Positions 46,488 to 56,236 of a stretch of DNA of 64,000 nt are shown here, piece after piece; position 1 is the stretch's first letter, and each line of letters starts with the position of its first letter. The notes beneath the pieces are model-generated. The model did no database searches and was not told the DNA's origin. It worked only from the letters and a program-made list of their open reading frames with translations. Origin of the DNA: Ruegeria sp. ANG-S4 (GTDB lineage: Bacteria > Pseudomonadota > Alphaproteobacteria > Rhodobacterales > Rhodobacteraceae). The stretch is taken from positions 248,001 to 312,000 of the forward strand of contig NZ_JWLK01000002.1 of NCBI RefSeq assembly GCF_000814005.1, written 5' to 3'. Both the position numbers and the translations under genes were made by a program.

Positions 46488-49400
46488 CAGGACTTCCCCG
46501 CCTTGATCATGTCGTTCAGCTCCTGTCCGGCCCAACACTTGATCGCAGACTTCAATGTGCGCTTCAGATGACCCGTCACAAAGACCGAGACCTTCTGGTT
46601 GTCTGGATCATCGGTTTCGATTTCCAGCTCACAACAGGCTGCATTGTTGCATGTCGGTGTGTATTTGACGGTCAAATCCAAACACGACCCGGATTTGACG
46701 GTCGCGGGGAACGGATTGCTAACGATCTTGAAGTTCAGGCACTTCTGATCACAGGCCGGCTTTTTCCGTTCGTCCTTGTCGTCGCCATCGCCGCACCCGC
46801 AGTCACAGCCGCAATCCTCGCCGCAATGTGCAAGTTCTTCGCATCGCGTTGGCGGTTTGAACCCGACTTTTGTCACGTGCAGATCGCAGTCGCCCGTGTT
46901 GCAGATCGCAAAAGTTGTCAGCGCGTGCGTGCCAAGCTCGACCCCGCCGAAACACCCGGTTCCAGTAATCGTCAATTTGCCGCTGGGGGCGAAACCCGTC
47001 AGAGCGATTGCCGTCGGACTTGCCGGGTCATCGCTGACGACTGAAATCGTGGTTGATTTCGGGCCGAACGACGTGGGCTGGAACCGGATCGAAACCGGAA
47101 CCGCCGAACCCGGGGCGATCACCAGCGGGAAGATCAAGACCTGTGGCACGACAAACTCGGCCGAGCTTGACGAAATTGATGAAATCGTCAGAGGGCATTT
47201 CCCACTATTGGACAGCACCAGAGGCTTGTCGCTGAAGTGATCGACGCACACATTGCCAAAATCACCGTCATCGGCGAACGACAAGACCAACCTTGGCGGT
47301 GGCGCAGTGCCCCTTACTTCTATCTGCGCGGGGCTGTCGAGATCATTGCTGCTGACTAGAATAGTTGCCGCATCATTGCCAAATGCCGTTGGTTGATACC
47401 GCAGCGGCAAGGTCACGCTCGCTCCCGGCGCGATCTTCAAGGGGAAAGACACCGTGTTGGGGATGAAGAACTCGGGCGAGGATGATCCAACGGCACCAAT
47501 CAACAATGGGCACTGGCCCGAGTTGTTTATGACAAGACCCTGATCGCGGAATTCGCCAACACATACCTCTCCAAAATCGCCGTTGTCGGCGATCGATAGC
47601 TCGGCATTTGCCGTGCCGCCTGTCCCACTTGCCAGCAGATCGACCGTTGGCGACTCTGCGTCATTGCAGGCAATCCTGATGGTCGCCAAATCGTCTGCAC
47701 CCGGCGCAGAGGGCGTGTAGGTCAGCGTAAAGTCCACCTCGCCACCCGGAGCAATCGACAGTGGAGTCGATGGAAACGCTTCGACTTCAAATGCAGCCGA
47801 GCCCAGAATGCGTTGCACGCTTTTGATGATCAGATCGTCAGTGCCGACATTGAAGACCTGCAGTGTCAACGAGACGGGGCCGTCGCAGACCGTGCCAAAT
47901 TCGAACCTGTTTTGCAGGTTCACGGCAATCACCGGCCCTTCGGGCTTGGCGAATTCGAAAACGCCGCGTCCGTATGTCGCCGCGCGCAGAACATTCGAAC
48001 CGCGACCGACAACAATGTCGGTGACCGGCGCGTTCGGGAAATGAAGATCATCCAGAACATACCAGGTTTTGCCGCGATCAACGGATCGCAAAACGCCCAA
48101 ATCGCACCCGGCATACAAGGTCGATGGCGTCTCATCACCGTCCAGCGCAATTGCACCAAACGGGACATTCACGTTCGGCGAAATATCGGCCCATTGCGAT
48201 CCGCCTATCGTTGTGCGGAACACATGCCCGGGCGACGCGGTATTTGCAAATCCCCCCAGCACGCAGAAAATCGCCGTTTCGTCGTTCGGATCAAAGGCCG
48301 ACCGCGTGACATTTCGGCCAGGCAAATTCCGTGAGATGTTGGTAAACGAAACGCCATTTGCCCCGCCAACCGTTGCCGCCAAAGCATTCGTCGAAACAAA
48401 GACCTGCCCGGCCGCCGAAATAACCACGTTGTTTCCGTTTGTCGGCGAGACGGCGATGCGGGGTGTAATGAAACCCGAGGCTATCGGGAAAATTGTTCGC
48501 CAATTCGAGCCGCCATCAAGGCTTTGCCAGATATTGGCATTGCTTGCGACGTAGAATATCCCATCGTTGCCGGGATCGGCGGCCAGACTTGCAAGGTAAA
48601 ATGCGTCCTCTGCGCTGCCACCAGCCCAAGGCGTAACATCGCCGGTGCTGCCGCCATCGTCCGTCGATCTCAACACGCGGGTCGCTGGATTGCTGCCGTT
48701 TCGCGTCAAGAGCAAGCGCTCCGCGGTTACACCGTCATAGACAATATCCCATCCGTCATTGCCGCCAATGAAAGTCCAGCCAAGAGGCCCGTCCGTCCGT
48801 TTATGCCCGTTATCCTGGAACCCGGCGACGGTGACGTCTCCGGCGGCACCCGGTTTGATGTCCATATTATAGATAAGTGTCGTCTGGAAACCGCCCGAGT
48901 TCAGCGCCGTCCAGTTCGCGCCGTCATCTGTCGACCGAAAGATACCGCCATCATTCCCGCAATAAATCGTTGTTGTGGCCGGGGCCGGCGGTTGAAAGAA
49001 CCCCCAGGCATGTGTATCGGCGTGAAGCCCGCCGGAAATATTGGTGAAGCTCGCGCCCGAGTCAGCCGACCGCACCTGATTTTGCGTCCCCCAGAACAGG
49101 ATGTCGTTGGCCCCATCCCCGGGTGAAGCAGGATCAATGGCAAGCGTCATACAGTAACCCGCAAAGGTCGTTGCGGCTGCTGCGCCCGCCGCAGCCTGCT
49201 GCGTCCAGGTCGCACCCTGGTCCGTGCTCATGAAAAGAGCGATCGGATCCGGTGTCGAGCCTCTTACGGCATGTGCAATGACTGCGTAGATCACCTGAAT
49301 TCCACCCGCCGCCGGTGGCGAGGTCGGCGGTGCCAAACGCGCAAGCACCTGACCCATGACAACGCCACCGCCAAGTACAGCGGCGACCGCTGGCGTTCCA

Positions 49401-50056
49401 GCTGTCATAACCGGTGCCCAGTTCGCTCCGCCATCCGTTGATTGGGATACGCCCTGGCCACTCATTCCGGCGTAAAGGACACGGGCACCGACTGGTGATG
49501 TGACATCAAGCTCGAGCGAGCGCGCGTCCAAACCGGCAGTACCCGCGCCACGGGTCCAATTCTGGCCGGCATCGGTTGAAACCCAGACTCCGTTGCTTGT
49601 TGCCGCATAGACAACCTGAGAATTCGCCGGATCCACGACAATCGAATTGACATTGCGGTTCGCAAAATCATCCGCGTTTCCGTCGTTACCTTCGGGGTAA
49701 CCGGATCCCAGCAGGATCCAGCTGGCCCCACCGTCGGCCGATTTGAAGATACCAACCCTCTGTTGAACCGAAACTGCGCCGCGCGTGCTGGTCCCGACAT
49801 ACAAGACATCCGTGTCGCCGGGATCGATCGCCACGCAATTGGGCTCTCCGATAGCCAGACAAAGCTCTTCGTCAAAAAGCGCCAGCCAGTTTGCGCCGCC
49901 GTCTCCGGTTTTCCAGACGCCTCCATCCGCAGTACCGATATAAACGATATCCGGATCGCTGGGATGGGTGGCAATTGAGGTAACCAAACCGTTGTCTTCG
50001 CGGCCACCTGTGATCGGGCTTGGGCCAATGGGTTTCCATACTGTGCCAGGGATCAT
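46484..50056 (-). CDS. Large Asp-box beta-propeller and ASH-repeat protein
   Basis: 1190 residues. The N-terminal 700 residues hold about ten Asp-box (BNR) repeats of the form S-D-G-G-x-x-W, such as KTGDGGANW, KSADGGASW, QSTDGGANW, RSTDDGANW and RSVDRGKTW, as in sortilin/sialidase propellers. The rest is four ASH-type (choice-of-anchor D) repeats beginning near FEFGTVCDG, DNGDFGEVCVG, DDGDFGNVCVD and GTGCFGGVELG. A cysteine-rich insert (CGEDCGCDCGCGDGDDKDE) sits in the last repeat. Architecture suggests a surface or binding protein, yet it starts MIPGTVWKPIGPSPITGG without a signal peptide. The sialidase catalytic residues are not evident. Overlaps its neighbours on both sides. Confidence 0.85.
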   Translation of the reverse strand: MIPGTVWKPIGPSPITGGREDNGLVTSIATHPSDPDIVYIGTADGGVWKTGDGGANWLALFDEELCLAIGEPNCVAIDPGDTDVLYVGTSTRGAVSVQQRVGIFKSADGGASWILLGSGYPEGNDGNADDFANRNVNSIVVDPANSQVVYAATSNGVWVSTDAGQNWTRGAGTAGLDARSLELDVTSPVGARVLYAGMSGQGVSQSTDGGANWAPVMTAGTPAVAAVLGGGVVMGQVLARLAPPTSPPAAGGIQVIYAVIAHAVRGSTPDPIALFMSTDQGATWTQQAAAGAAAATTFAGYCMTLAIDPASPGDGANDILFWGTQNQVRSADSGASFTNISGGLHADTHAWGFFQPPAPATTTIYCGNDGGIFRSTDDGANWTALNSGGFQTTLIYNMDIKPGAAGDVTVAGFQDNGHKRTDGPLGWTFIGGNDGWDIVYDGVTAERLLLTRNGSNPATRVLRSTDDGGSTGDVTPWAGGSAEDAFYLASLAADPGNDGIFYVASNANIWQSLDGGSNWRTIFPIASGFITPRIAVSPTNGNNVVISAAGQVFVSTNALAATVGGANGVSFTNISRNLPGRNVTRSAFDPNDETAIFCVLGGFANTASPGHVFRTTIGGSQWADISPNVNVPFGAIALDGDETPSTLYAGCDLGVLRSVDRGKTWYVLDDLHFPNAPVTDIVVGRGSNVLRAATYGRGVFEFAKPEGPVIAVNLQNRFEFGTVCDGPVSLTLQVFNVGTDDLIIKSVQRILGSAAFEVEAFPSTPLSIAPGGEVDFTLTYTPSAPGADDLATIRIACNDAESPTVDLLASGTGGTANAELSIADNGDFGEVCVGEFRDQGLVINNSGQCPLLIGAVGSSSPEFFIPNTVSFPLKIAPGASVTLPLRYQPTAFGNDAATILVSSNDLDSPAQIEVRGTAPPPRLVLSFADDGDFGNVCVDHFSDKPLVLSNSGKCPLTISSISSSSAEFVVPQVLIFPLVIAPGSAVPVSIRFQPTSFGPKSTTISVVSDDPASPTAIALTGFAPSGKLTITGTGCFGGVELGTHALTTFAICNTGDCDLHVTKVGFKPPTRCEELAHCGEDCGCDCGCGDGDDKDERKKPACDQKCLNFKIVSNPFPATVKSGSCLDLTVKYTPTCNNAACCELEIETDDPDNQKVSVFVTGHLKRTLKSAIKCWAGQELNDMIKAGKSC

Positions 50057-50379
50057 TTTGAACCTCCCGCGTCACTGTCCGGGTCATCGTCCGTCGGTTT
50101 GGGCGGTACGAAGGCTGGCTTTCCACGAATGGCGCCCGGAAGCTTCTGGAACTGCTCAACGGCTCTTGCATAGGCTTGCGAGGACGGCTCCTCGCCCCCT
50201 TCCAGCCGGTGCTTCAGAAAAGCTTCGTGAATATCAAGGTTCTCCGGGCTTTCGCCCGTCGGCTCGTCGCCACCGCTGCCGCCATATCCGCCGCCGCCTC
50301 CCCCGGATCCGCCAGAGCCGCCTGTGCCCTTCTTCCCCGGCTTTCGGGATTTTGATTTCGTCGATTTTTCATTTGCCAT
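50053..50379 (-). CDS. Gly-rich small protein upstream of the propeller gene
   Basis: 108 residues from ATG 50379 with GAGGAG upstream. Lys/Ser start, a glycine-rich linker (GTGGSGGSGGGGGGYGGSGG), then a helical part with HEAFLKHRLEGGEEPSSQAY. The stop overlaps the start of the 1190-residue gene by 4 bases (ATGA). Unknown family; possibly a secretion or attachment partner of the large protein (inference). Confidence 0.75.
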   Translation of the reverse strand: MANEKSTKSKSRKPGKKGTGGSGGSGGGGGGYGGSGGDEPTGESPENLDIHEAFLKHRLEGGEEPSSQAYARAVEQFQKLPGAIRGKPAFVPPKPTDDDPDSDAGGSK

Positions 50380-50765
50380 GATCGGACGCTCCTCGGATCG
50401 TGAGGGTCCCGGTTCCGAACGACAGACGGTATAACGGCAACAGCGCACCCAAACGGGTTTGCGGGGTATTGATTTACTAAACTTGTCAAAGTCCCCAAAA
50501 CGAGGACACCTGTTTTCAGCCTCTGTCACTCACTGACTTGAGATTACGGAACTGAGTACGGACACAAAATTCATTGGTTGAAAGTATCGACAATTTTACC
50601 ATTTTTGCTTGTTTCCGTCAAACGCGCGACCCCGCAGAACAACTGAGGGTGCGCCTGACAGATGGATCACGCGACGCCCGCGCACATCAAGCCATTGACG
50701 TGTTTGCAGTTTAGAAAATCCCCCTTGCGCATCCAGTGCCCCGGGTATAGATCACCCGCCACGGT
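50380..50765. other. Intergenic region with the propeller-operon promoter
   Basis: About 385 bases without a credible gene. It is AT-rich around 50530-50610 and likely carries the promoter of the minus-strand operon and that of tRNA-Pro. No further element identified. Confidence 0.5.
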
Positions 50766-50842
50766 CGGAGTGTAGCTCAGCCTGGTAGAGCACTGTCTTC
50801 GGGAGGCAGGGGTCGGAGGTTCGAATCCTCTCACTCCGACCA
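50766..50842 (+). tRNA. tRNA-Pro, anticodon CGG
   Basis: 77 nt with encoded CCA. Acceptor CGGAGTG/CACTCCG, anticodon stem CTGTC/GGCAG around loop TTCGGGA giving CGG at 50800-50802, T arm GGTTCGAATCC. The CGGAG...CTCCGACCA frame is that of bacterial tRNA-Pro. Confidence 0.96.
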
Positions 50843-51302
50843 ATTTTTCAACAACTTAAGCTTATCTCTGAGCGCTCGAAAATACCGTTTATCTGTTACG
50901 CGTAACGAGATCCGTAGAATTCGTCACTTTTTCGCTCCGCCAAAACAGGCTCTTAGTCTAACTCGGGGCCCATGGGCGGCTTTTTAGCTCAAATATATCA
51001 AGATTCTCCTGCCGGTCCCTAAAGGCGATCCAGCGGTCTCGGCGCTGAGTTGCCTGCCTTCGTGAAAGCAATCCAGAGATTTCAATCCGCAACTGCCGGA
51101 ACCACTGAATCTTGAGTTTCAGGCCGTGAGCCTAAGGCCAGACGCGCAACGCTCCATATCATCGGTTAAACGAAAACGACTTCTTCTCATTGCGAGGGCA
51201 AAGTGAACTTGTCTGCGGCCACTTGCGCATGTTCTGCATTCTGATTTTGGTCCAGTGGAAGCAAGTCAAAATGTTGCCCCAGTTACTCTCTAAGCCATTC
51301 AT
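50843..51302. other. No gene seen after tRNA-Pro
   Basis: 460 bases with only short frames of poor quality. No att-like repeat of the tRNA end was noticed. Confidence 0.5.
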
Positions 51303-51530
51303 ATGCAGATGCCGAGGCACATCAGGAAGTGGGCCACGTTAATCCTGTTCAGCGGTTTTGCGACCTTCCTTTTTGTTGGGGGGCAATTCACTGGTGATCA
51401 CAGTGCTTGCCGGTCGAACCATTGCTTTGCCCTGACACTCCAAGAATGGGTTGATGAGGGGTACAGGGTATATGTCGTCATTGGATTGTACCTCACTGCG
51501 ATGTTTGGCTTTTTGTGGGACCACCTATGA
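51303..51530 (+). CDS. Possible small two-span membrane protein
   Basis: 75 residues from ATG 51303. Hydrophobic segments WATLILFSGFATFLFVGG and VYVVIGLYLTAMFGFLW flank a loop with two Cys (CRSNHC). No good ribosome site and no family recognised. Confidence 0.4.
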   Translation: MQMPRHIRKWATLILFSGFATFLFVGGQFTGDHSACRSNHCFALTLQEWVDEGYRVYVVIGLYLTAMFGFLWDHL

Positions 51531-51716
51531 AATCGGCATGGGGTGCTCGAGGATGTTTCGGGGAACTCACTCCGGATTCCTATCGACAATGGCCTGCCCG
51601 TTTGAGTAGAGACCTATACGAAAATTGCCGATCGGGCCGCCTGTCCCGGCGTGTCTGTCAATGGCAGACTTACATGAGTGGCCGACGCCAGAAACGTCAG
51701 TCCGTTGAGCAATCTC

Positions 51717-51941
51717 TCAGCGCTCCTTGCAATTCTCCAAGGCTATTAGCACCTCGCCAACACTGTCTTGAGCGGCAATGCTTTTTCCGACCAGATCGAT
51801 AGATGCATTGCTGGTTTTGGTGTTCCCGTCATACCTGGGACTGACCACCTGAATTTTGTCCGCCCTGATCAAAAATTCATTGCTGCCAACGTCAAAACCC
51901 TTGAGCCAGAATGCCCCTGCCAAAAACACGCACTCAATCAT
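51717..51941 (-). CDS. Small protein with FlbD-like pattern
   Basis: 74 residues from ATG 51941, supported by AAGGAG seven bases upstream. NEFLIRADKIQVVSPRYDGN, then IDLVGKSIAAQDSVGEVLIAL, echo the short beta-barrel pattern of FlbD and related proteins (INxDxI..IE......L.nGk.i.V.eSv.eVl). The similarity is by eye. It lies 142 bases after the Anbu gene on the same strand. Confidence 0.55.
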   Translation of the reverse strand: MIECVFLAGAFWLKGFDVGSNEFLIRADKIQVVSPRYDGNTKTSNASIDLVGKSIAAQDSVGEVLIALENCKER

Positions 51942-52083
51942 ACGGCAACTCCTTGTTGTTCGCGATCCTGCCTCATAGGGCAAATTTTGCATCGCGATGT
52001 GGTGGTTTGGTGGCCACAAAGGTTCAAAAGCTGGATAGCGTTGTCCGAAGATCTGGCCTCAAACCTCACGGCCATACCGCCAT

Positions 52084-52833
52084 TCAGCCGTTTTGTTCGG
52101 TCTCAGAGGTGTATTCAGGTAGTCTGGCCAACGCAGATTTCAGGGCGTCGCCCCAGCCTTCCGAAATGGTCCGGAAATATGCGTCATCTGCCTCAAACCG
52201 CGAACGCGTGCCTGCTTCAAAACTGTCCTCGTCGTATAAAAGCAAATCCAGCGGGGCGCCGACGGACAGGTTGGCCTTTATCGTGGAATCGAAGCTGACG
52301 AGCAAAAGCTTCACGGTCTCTGGAAAACTCATTGTCGGATCATAAGCCCGAACCAGGATCGGCCTGCCATATTTGGTTTCACCGATCTGGAAAAACGGCG
52401 TGTCATCGCCGGCTTCGATAAAGTTGCCTTCGGGATAAATCAGAAACAGCCGCGAAGAGCCGCCTTTGATCTGCCCACCGAGTATGAGCGTGGCATGAAA
52501 TGCGCTGTCCGCCTGCTGGCCGGATCGACCGTGTTCCTCTATTACGTCGTTGAGCGTCTCTGCAACCAGCTGCGCCACCTGAAACATGGTTGGCGCCTCG
52601 AGAATAGAGGGCGATCGGTCCTCGGGTGCTTTTGTGCGTTCTTCCAGCAGGCTGATTGTCGCTTGCGTGGTCGCCAGATTCCCGGCCGTCAGCAAGGTGA
52701 TCGAGCGTTCGCCTTCGACGGTCCAGTTGAACATCTTGTTGAAGGTCGAGACATTGTCCACGCCCGCGTTTGTCCGCGTGTCGGACATGAAAACCAATCC
52801 GCGGTTCAGCCGCATGCCCACAGCATAGGTCAT
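52084..52833 (-). CDS. Anbu peptidase (proteasome-like ancestral beta subunit)
   Basis: 249 residues, Ntn-hydrolase fold. Starts MTYAVGMRLNRGLVFMSDTR, putting Thr2 at the nucleophile site after Met removal, with TRTNAGVDN and LLTAGNLATTQATI as in HslV/20S beta relatives. Anbu forms helical or ring-like oligomers; its substrate is not known. It is the last gene of the four-gene operon with transglutaminase, alpha-E and ATP-grasp genes, its usual company. Confidence 0.93.
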   Translation of the reverse strand: MTYAVGMRLNRGLVFMSDTRTNAGVDNVSTFNKMFNWTVEGERSITLLTAGNLATTQATISLLEERTKAPEDRSPSILEAPTMFQVAQLVAETLNDVIEEHGRSGQQADSAFHATLILGGQIKGGSSRLFLIYPEGNFIEAGDDTPFFQIGETKYGRPILVRAYDPTMSFPETVKLLLVSFDSTIKANLSVGAPLDLLLYDEDSFEAGTRSRFEADDAYFRTISEGWGDALKSALARLPEYTSETEQNG

Positions 52834-52844
52834 TGAAGTCTCCG

Positions 52845-53642
52845 TTACTGCTGTGCGACTTGCAACTGCACTGTCAGTTGCTCACCCGCTGTCCCAAATC
52901 TGTTTCCTATTACCGGGGCAGCTTGCGCATAGTCCAGACCGGTTGCGACACGAACGTAGCGATTGTCCGGCGAAATGCCGTTAGAGACATCGAAGCCAAC
53001 CCAGCCTAGACCGTCAAGATGCACTTCGACCCAGGCATGGGTCGCATCCTGAAGCTCAGTCTCGTTCATCATGAGGTAGCCAGAAACGTAACGCGCCGGG
53101 TGCCCGAGGATACGGGCGCAGGCAAGGAACACATGGGCGTGGTCCTGACACACGCCGTTTCCTGCGTCGATGGCATCTTCCGCGCACCAGTCAGGTTGGG
53201 AACTTCCGACCTTGTAGCGCACGCTGTCGCGAATAGCTTCGGACAATGCGTGCATTTGCTCAAGCGGTTCTCCTTGTGGCAAAGACCGCACCAGATCGGC
53301 CACGCCTTTTCCCGGTTTCGTTTGCTTGGTGCTTCTTTTGAACAGCCACAGGGGTGTCGATCCTTCGTGACGGCCCAGAATGCCGTGGGTATCCTCAACG
53401 TCGACAACACCTTCCGAAACCAGAGACACGCTTTGCGTATTGGCATCAAAGCTGATCAATTCCACCGTGTTTCGGTGATAGTCTTCAAAGCTCAGCTGTT
53501 TCTGCCCGCCAACGACGGTTGTATTCCAGCTTTCGATACTTTGGTTGCGAAAGGACTTGGGTGTCTTTCTGAGTTGCTGAAGTCCGAAGGGAACCGGCGC
53601 GTCAAAGTCATATCGGGTTTCGTGTCTGATTTGCAGTTTCAT
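52845..53642 (-). CDS. Transglutaminase-like protein of the Anbu operon
   Basis: 265 residues. N-terminal beta domain (LQIRHETRYDFDAPVPFGLQ) and a transglutaminase-type catalytic core: Cys in GNGVCQDHAHVFL, His in DATHAWVEVHL, Asp in VGFDVSNG. These form a papain-like triad. It may cut or ligate peptides or amides made by the partner ATP-grasp enzyme. 11 bases before Anbu, 3 bases after the alpha-E gene. Confidence 0.93.
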   Translation of the reverse strand: MKLQIRHETRYDFDAPVPFGLQQLRKTPKSFRNQSIESWNTTVVGGQKQLSFEDYHRNTVELISFDANTQSVSLVSEGVVDVEDTHGILGRHEGSTPLWLFKRSTKQTKPGKGVADLVRSLPQGEPLEQMHALSEAIRDSVRYKVGSSQPDWCAEDAIDAGNGVCQDHAHVFLACARILGHPARYVSGYLMMNETELQDATHAWVEVHLDGLGWVGFDVSNGISPDNRYVRVATGLDYAQAAPVIGNRFGTAGEQLTVQLQVAQQ

Positions 53643-53645
53643 TGG

Positions 53646-54587
53646 CTACTCATAGAACCGGTAATCAATCTCGATCTGGCGGCTCAAACCCACAAGATCA
53701 TTTAGAAAATCCTGAATGTATTCGTGCAGACCGGATTCAAAGATTTCGGATATCTGTCTGTTGAGGTACTTTTCGTACAGCGCGTTTGATGCCTCGATGG
53801 AAGGCCCGGCAAAGCCATAGTCTTTCATCAGATAGGCCAGGTTTTCCTGGATTTTTCTGCAACAGAAGTGAAGGCTTCGGGGCATCCGCCCGTCCAGGAT
53901 CAGGAACTGCGCGATATCGGTCGGGCTGGTCTTTTGCCCGTAGGTCAATCGATAGCCACCGCCGGCACCAACGGACCGCAGAATGCTTTCCCATTGAATA
54001 TTGTCCAAAGAAGATCCAACAGAGAAAGCCGTCGGCAAAAGCACATAGTACTTTACATCCAGAATTCGCCCGGTGTTGTCGGCACGCTCAACAAAAGTGC
54101 CGATGCGCGTGAAGTCAAAAATGTCATTTCTCAGCATGGTGCCAAGGTTGGCACCCCGAACCAACGCGGCCTGGTGGCGGATAAGCTCCAGAACCGCCGG
54201 CAGATCACGCTCATTCACGCGGCGTTTCATAACCGCGTCGATCTGCATCCATGTGGCGTTTACTGCGCTCCAGACGTCATGCGTCAGCGCAGTTCTCACC
54301 AGACGCGCATTGTCGCGCGCCTGTTTGATGACGGATTTCACAGAAGACGCGTTATCGGCGTCCCGCAAAACCCAATCGACCGCGTTGTCTTTGGTCACTT
54401 CATCGTATTTGGCCAGGTATTCATTGAGAACACCTGCGGTCTGGAGCACAGAGGCCCATTCTTCGACCGAGTTCTTGGTGCGGGTCAGCGCCATACGCTG
54501 GCCCGTCTCCAACAACCTTGCCGTATTCTCTGCGCGTTCCAAATAGCGGGACATCCAGAACAACCCGCCAGCAGTTTTTCCCAGCAT
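53646..54587 (-). CDS. Alpha-E domain protein
   Basis: 313 residues, all helical. The opening MLGKTAGGLFWMSRYLERAE is the alpha-E signature; NTGRILDVKYYVLLP is another family block. Always found beside a circularly permuted ATP-grasp and a transglutaminase-like gene. Enzymatic role unknown. 2 bases after the ATP-grasp gene. Confidence 0.94.
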   Translation of the reverse strand: MLGKTAGGLFWMSRYLERAENTARLLETGQRMALTRTKNSVEEWASVLQTAGVLNEYLAKYDEVTKDNAVDWVLRDADNASSVKSVIKQARDNARLVRTALTHDVWSAVNATWMQIDAVMKRRVNERDLPAVLELIRHQAALVRGANLGTMLRNDIFDFTRIGTFVERADNTGRILDVKYYVLLPTAFSVGSSLDNIQWESILRSVGAGGGYRLTYGQKTSPTDIAQFLILDGRMPRSLHFCCRKIQENLAYLMKDYGFAGPSIEASNALYEKYLNRQISEIFESGLHEYIQDFLNDLVGLSRQIEIDYRFYE

Positions 54588-54589
54588 GG

Positions 54590-56008
54590 TCAGTCCTCCA
54601 GAACCCAGGTGTCTTTGGTTCCGCCGCCCTGGCTTGAATTCACCACCAGCGATCCCTTTTTCAGGGCAACCCGCGTCAGACCGCCGGGGGTTATCTTGAT
54701 CCCCTCCGGCGAGGCGAGCACAAACGGGCGTAGATCCACATGCCTTGGGGCCAATCCGGATCGCGCAAAAATCGGAACCGTCGACAACGACAGTGTCGGT
54801 TGCGCGATGTAGTTCGCCGGTCGCGATTTCAGCTTGGCGCGGAACGCCGTGATCTCTTTCTTACTGGCAGTGGGACCAATAAGCATCCCGTACCCGCCTG
54901 AGCCATGGACCTCTTTCACGACAAGCTCGGACAAGTTATCGAGAACAAAGGACAATGATTCAGGATCGCTGCACCGCCACGTCGGTACGTTCTGAAGAAG
55001 AGGTTTTTCCCCGGTATAGAACTCAACGATTTCGGGCATATACGAATATATCGCCTTGTCGTCCGCGATACCCGTGCCCGGGGCATTTGCAATTGTAATG
55101 CCCCCTGCCCTGTAGACGTCAAGAATACCCGGAACGCCCAATGCGCTGTCCGGATTGAAGTTCAATGGGTCAAGGAAATCGTCGTCGACCCGACGATACA
55201 GAACGTCGATCGGGCGGTAGCCTCGGGTGGTCCGCATACACACGCGCCCGTCATGCACACGCAAGTCATGACCTTCGACCAGTTCCACAGCCATCTGATC
55301 CGCCAGGAACGCATGTTCATAATAGGCCGAATTGAAAATCCCGGGCGTCAGCACGGCGACGGTGGGCTCGCCTTCCGCACAGTCAGGCGCACAAGCCGCT
55401 AGGGACCTTCGCAAATTGCGCGGATAGTCCGAGACATTGCGCACATTTGTGGCACCAAACAGCTCAGGGAACATCTTGAGCATGGTTTCCCGGTTTTCCA
55501 GCATATAGCTGACGCCGGACGGCGTGCGGGCATTGTCCTCCAGAACATAGAACTCATCAGGTCCGGTGCGCACCAGATCTATGCCAACAATATGCGTGTA
55601 AATCTGACCGGGCGGTGAAACACCCAACATCTGCGGCAGGAAGGCCTCGTTTTCCGCGATCATCTCAGCGGGAACACGACCTGCACGAACGATTTCCTGT
55701 CGATGGTATATATCGTGAAGAAAGGCATTGATGGCCCGGACGCGTTGCTCGATGCCGCGTTCAAGCCGCTGCCATTCCCGTCCGGAAATCACGCGCGGAA
55801 CGATGTCGAAAGGAATTAACCGTTCCTCAGCCTCAGCTTTGCCGTATACGTTAAACGTAATCCCTGTGAGCCTGAAAACTTCCTCAGCTTCGCGCTGCTT
55901 GGCCCTTAGTCTTGAGACATCTTCTGCATTAAACCATCGGCCGATTTCTTCGTACGGACCCCGTAGAGATCCATCGCCGTTGAACATTTCATCAAAATAG
56001 TCACTCAT
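54590..56008 (-). CDS. Circularly permuted ATP-grasp protein
   Basis: 472 residues. FNVYGKAEAEERLIPFDIVP, GIDLVRTGPDEFYVLEDNAR, TPSGVSYMLENR and VVKEVHGSGGYGMLIGP are the landmarks of the circularly permuted ATP-grasp family (COG2308). Such enzymes ligate a carboxylate to an amine with ATP, so a peptide-like product is expected. First gene of the Anbu operon. Confidence 0.95.
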   Translation of the reverse strand: MSDYFDEMFNGDGSLRGPYEEIGRWFNAEDVSRLRAKQREAEEVFRLTGITFNVYGKAEAEERLIPFDIVPRVISGREWQRLERGIEQRVRAINAFLHDIYHRQEIVRAGRVPAEMIAENEAFLPQMLGVSPPGQIYTHIVGIDLVRTGPDEFYVLEDNARTPSGVSYMLENRETMLKMFPELFGATNVRNVSDYPRNLRRSLAACAPDCAEGEPTVAVLTPGIFNSAYYEHAFLADQMAVELVEGHDLRVHDGRVCMRTTRGYRPIDVLYRRVDDDFLDPLNFNPDSALGVPGILDVYRAGGITIANAPGTGIADDKAIYSYMPEIVEFYTGEKPLLQNVPTWRCSDPESLSFVLDNLSELVVKEVHGSGGYGMLIGPTASKKEITAFRAKLKSRPANYIAQPTLSLSTVPIFARSGLAPRHVDLRPFVLASPEGIKITPGGLTRVALKKGSLVVNSSQGGGTKDTWVLED

Positions 56009-56236
56009 GCGAGAATTTTGACGAACAAATCAGAGTTTTCAAGAGAAACGGTTCGGGTTGCCGGAGCCCACAGCAAATACGGCTATTTTTGCAGCTAATC
56101 ACGGCGAGGCGATGACCGGCAATTATTGGACCGCACCAAACGTCTGCACGAAAGGATCAATCAGCTTACGCCGTTCGAAATTCCGTAAAGCCATGATCCA
56201 AAAACGACCGAAACCCCCGGATCCGATGTCATTTCT

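Noticed and set aside
46484-50056. Sialidase annotation for the Asp-box protein
   Set aside because: Asp-boxes are structural. I could not find the sialidase Arg triad or FRIP motif, so an enzymatic name is not justified.
50280-50335. Possible CRISPR-like or tandem repeat from the G/C triplet run
   Set aside because: It is the glycine-rich linker of the 108-residue protein, not a spaced repeat array. No CRISPR array was seen in the window.
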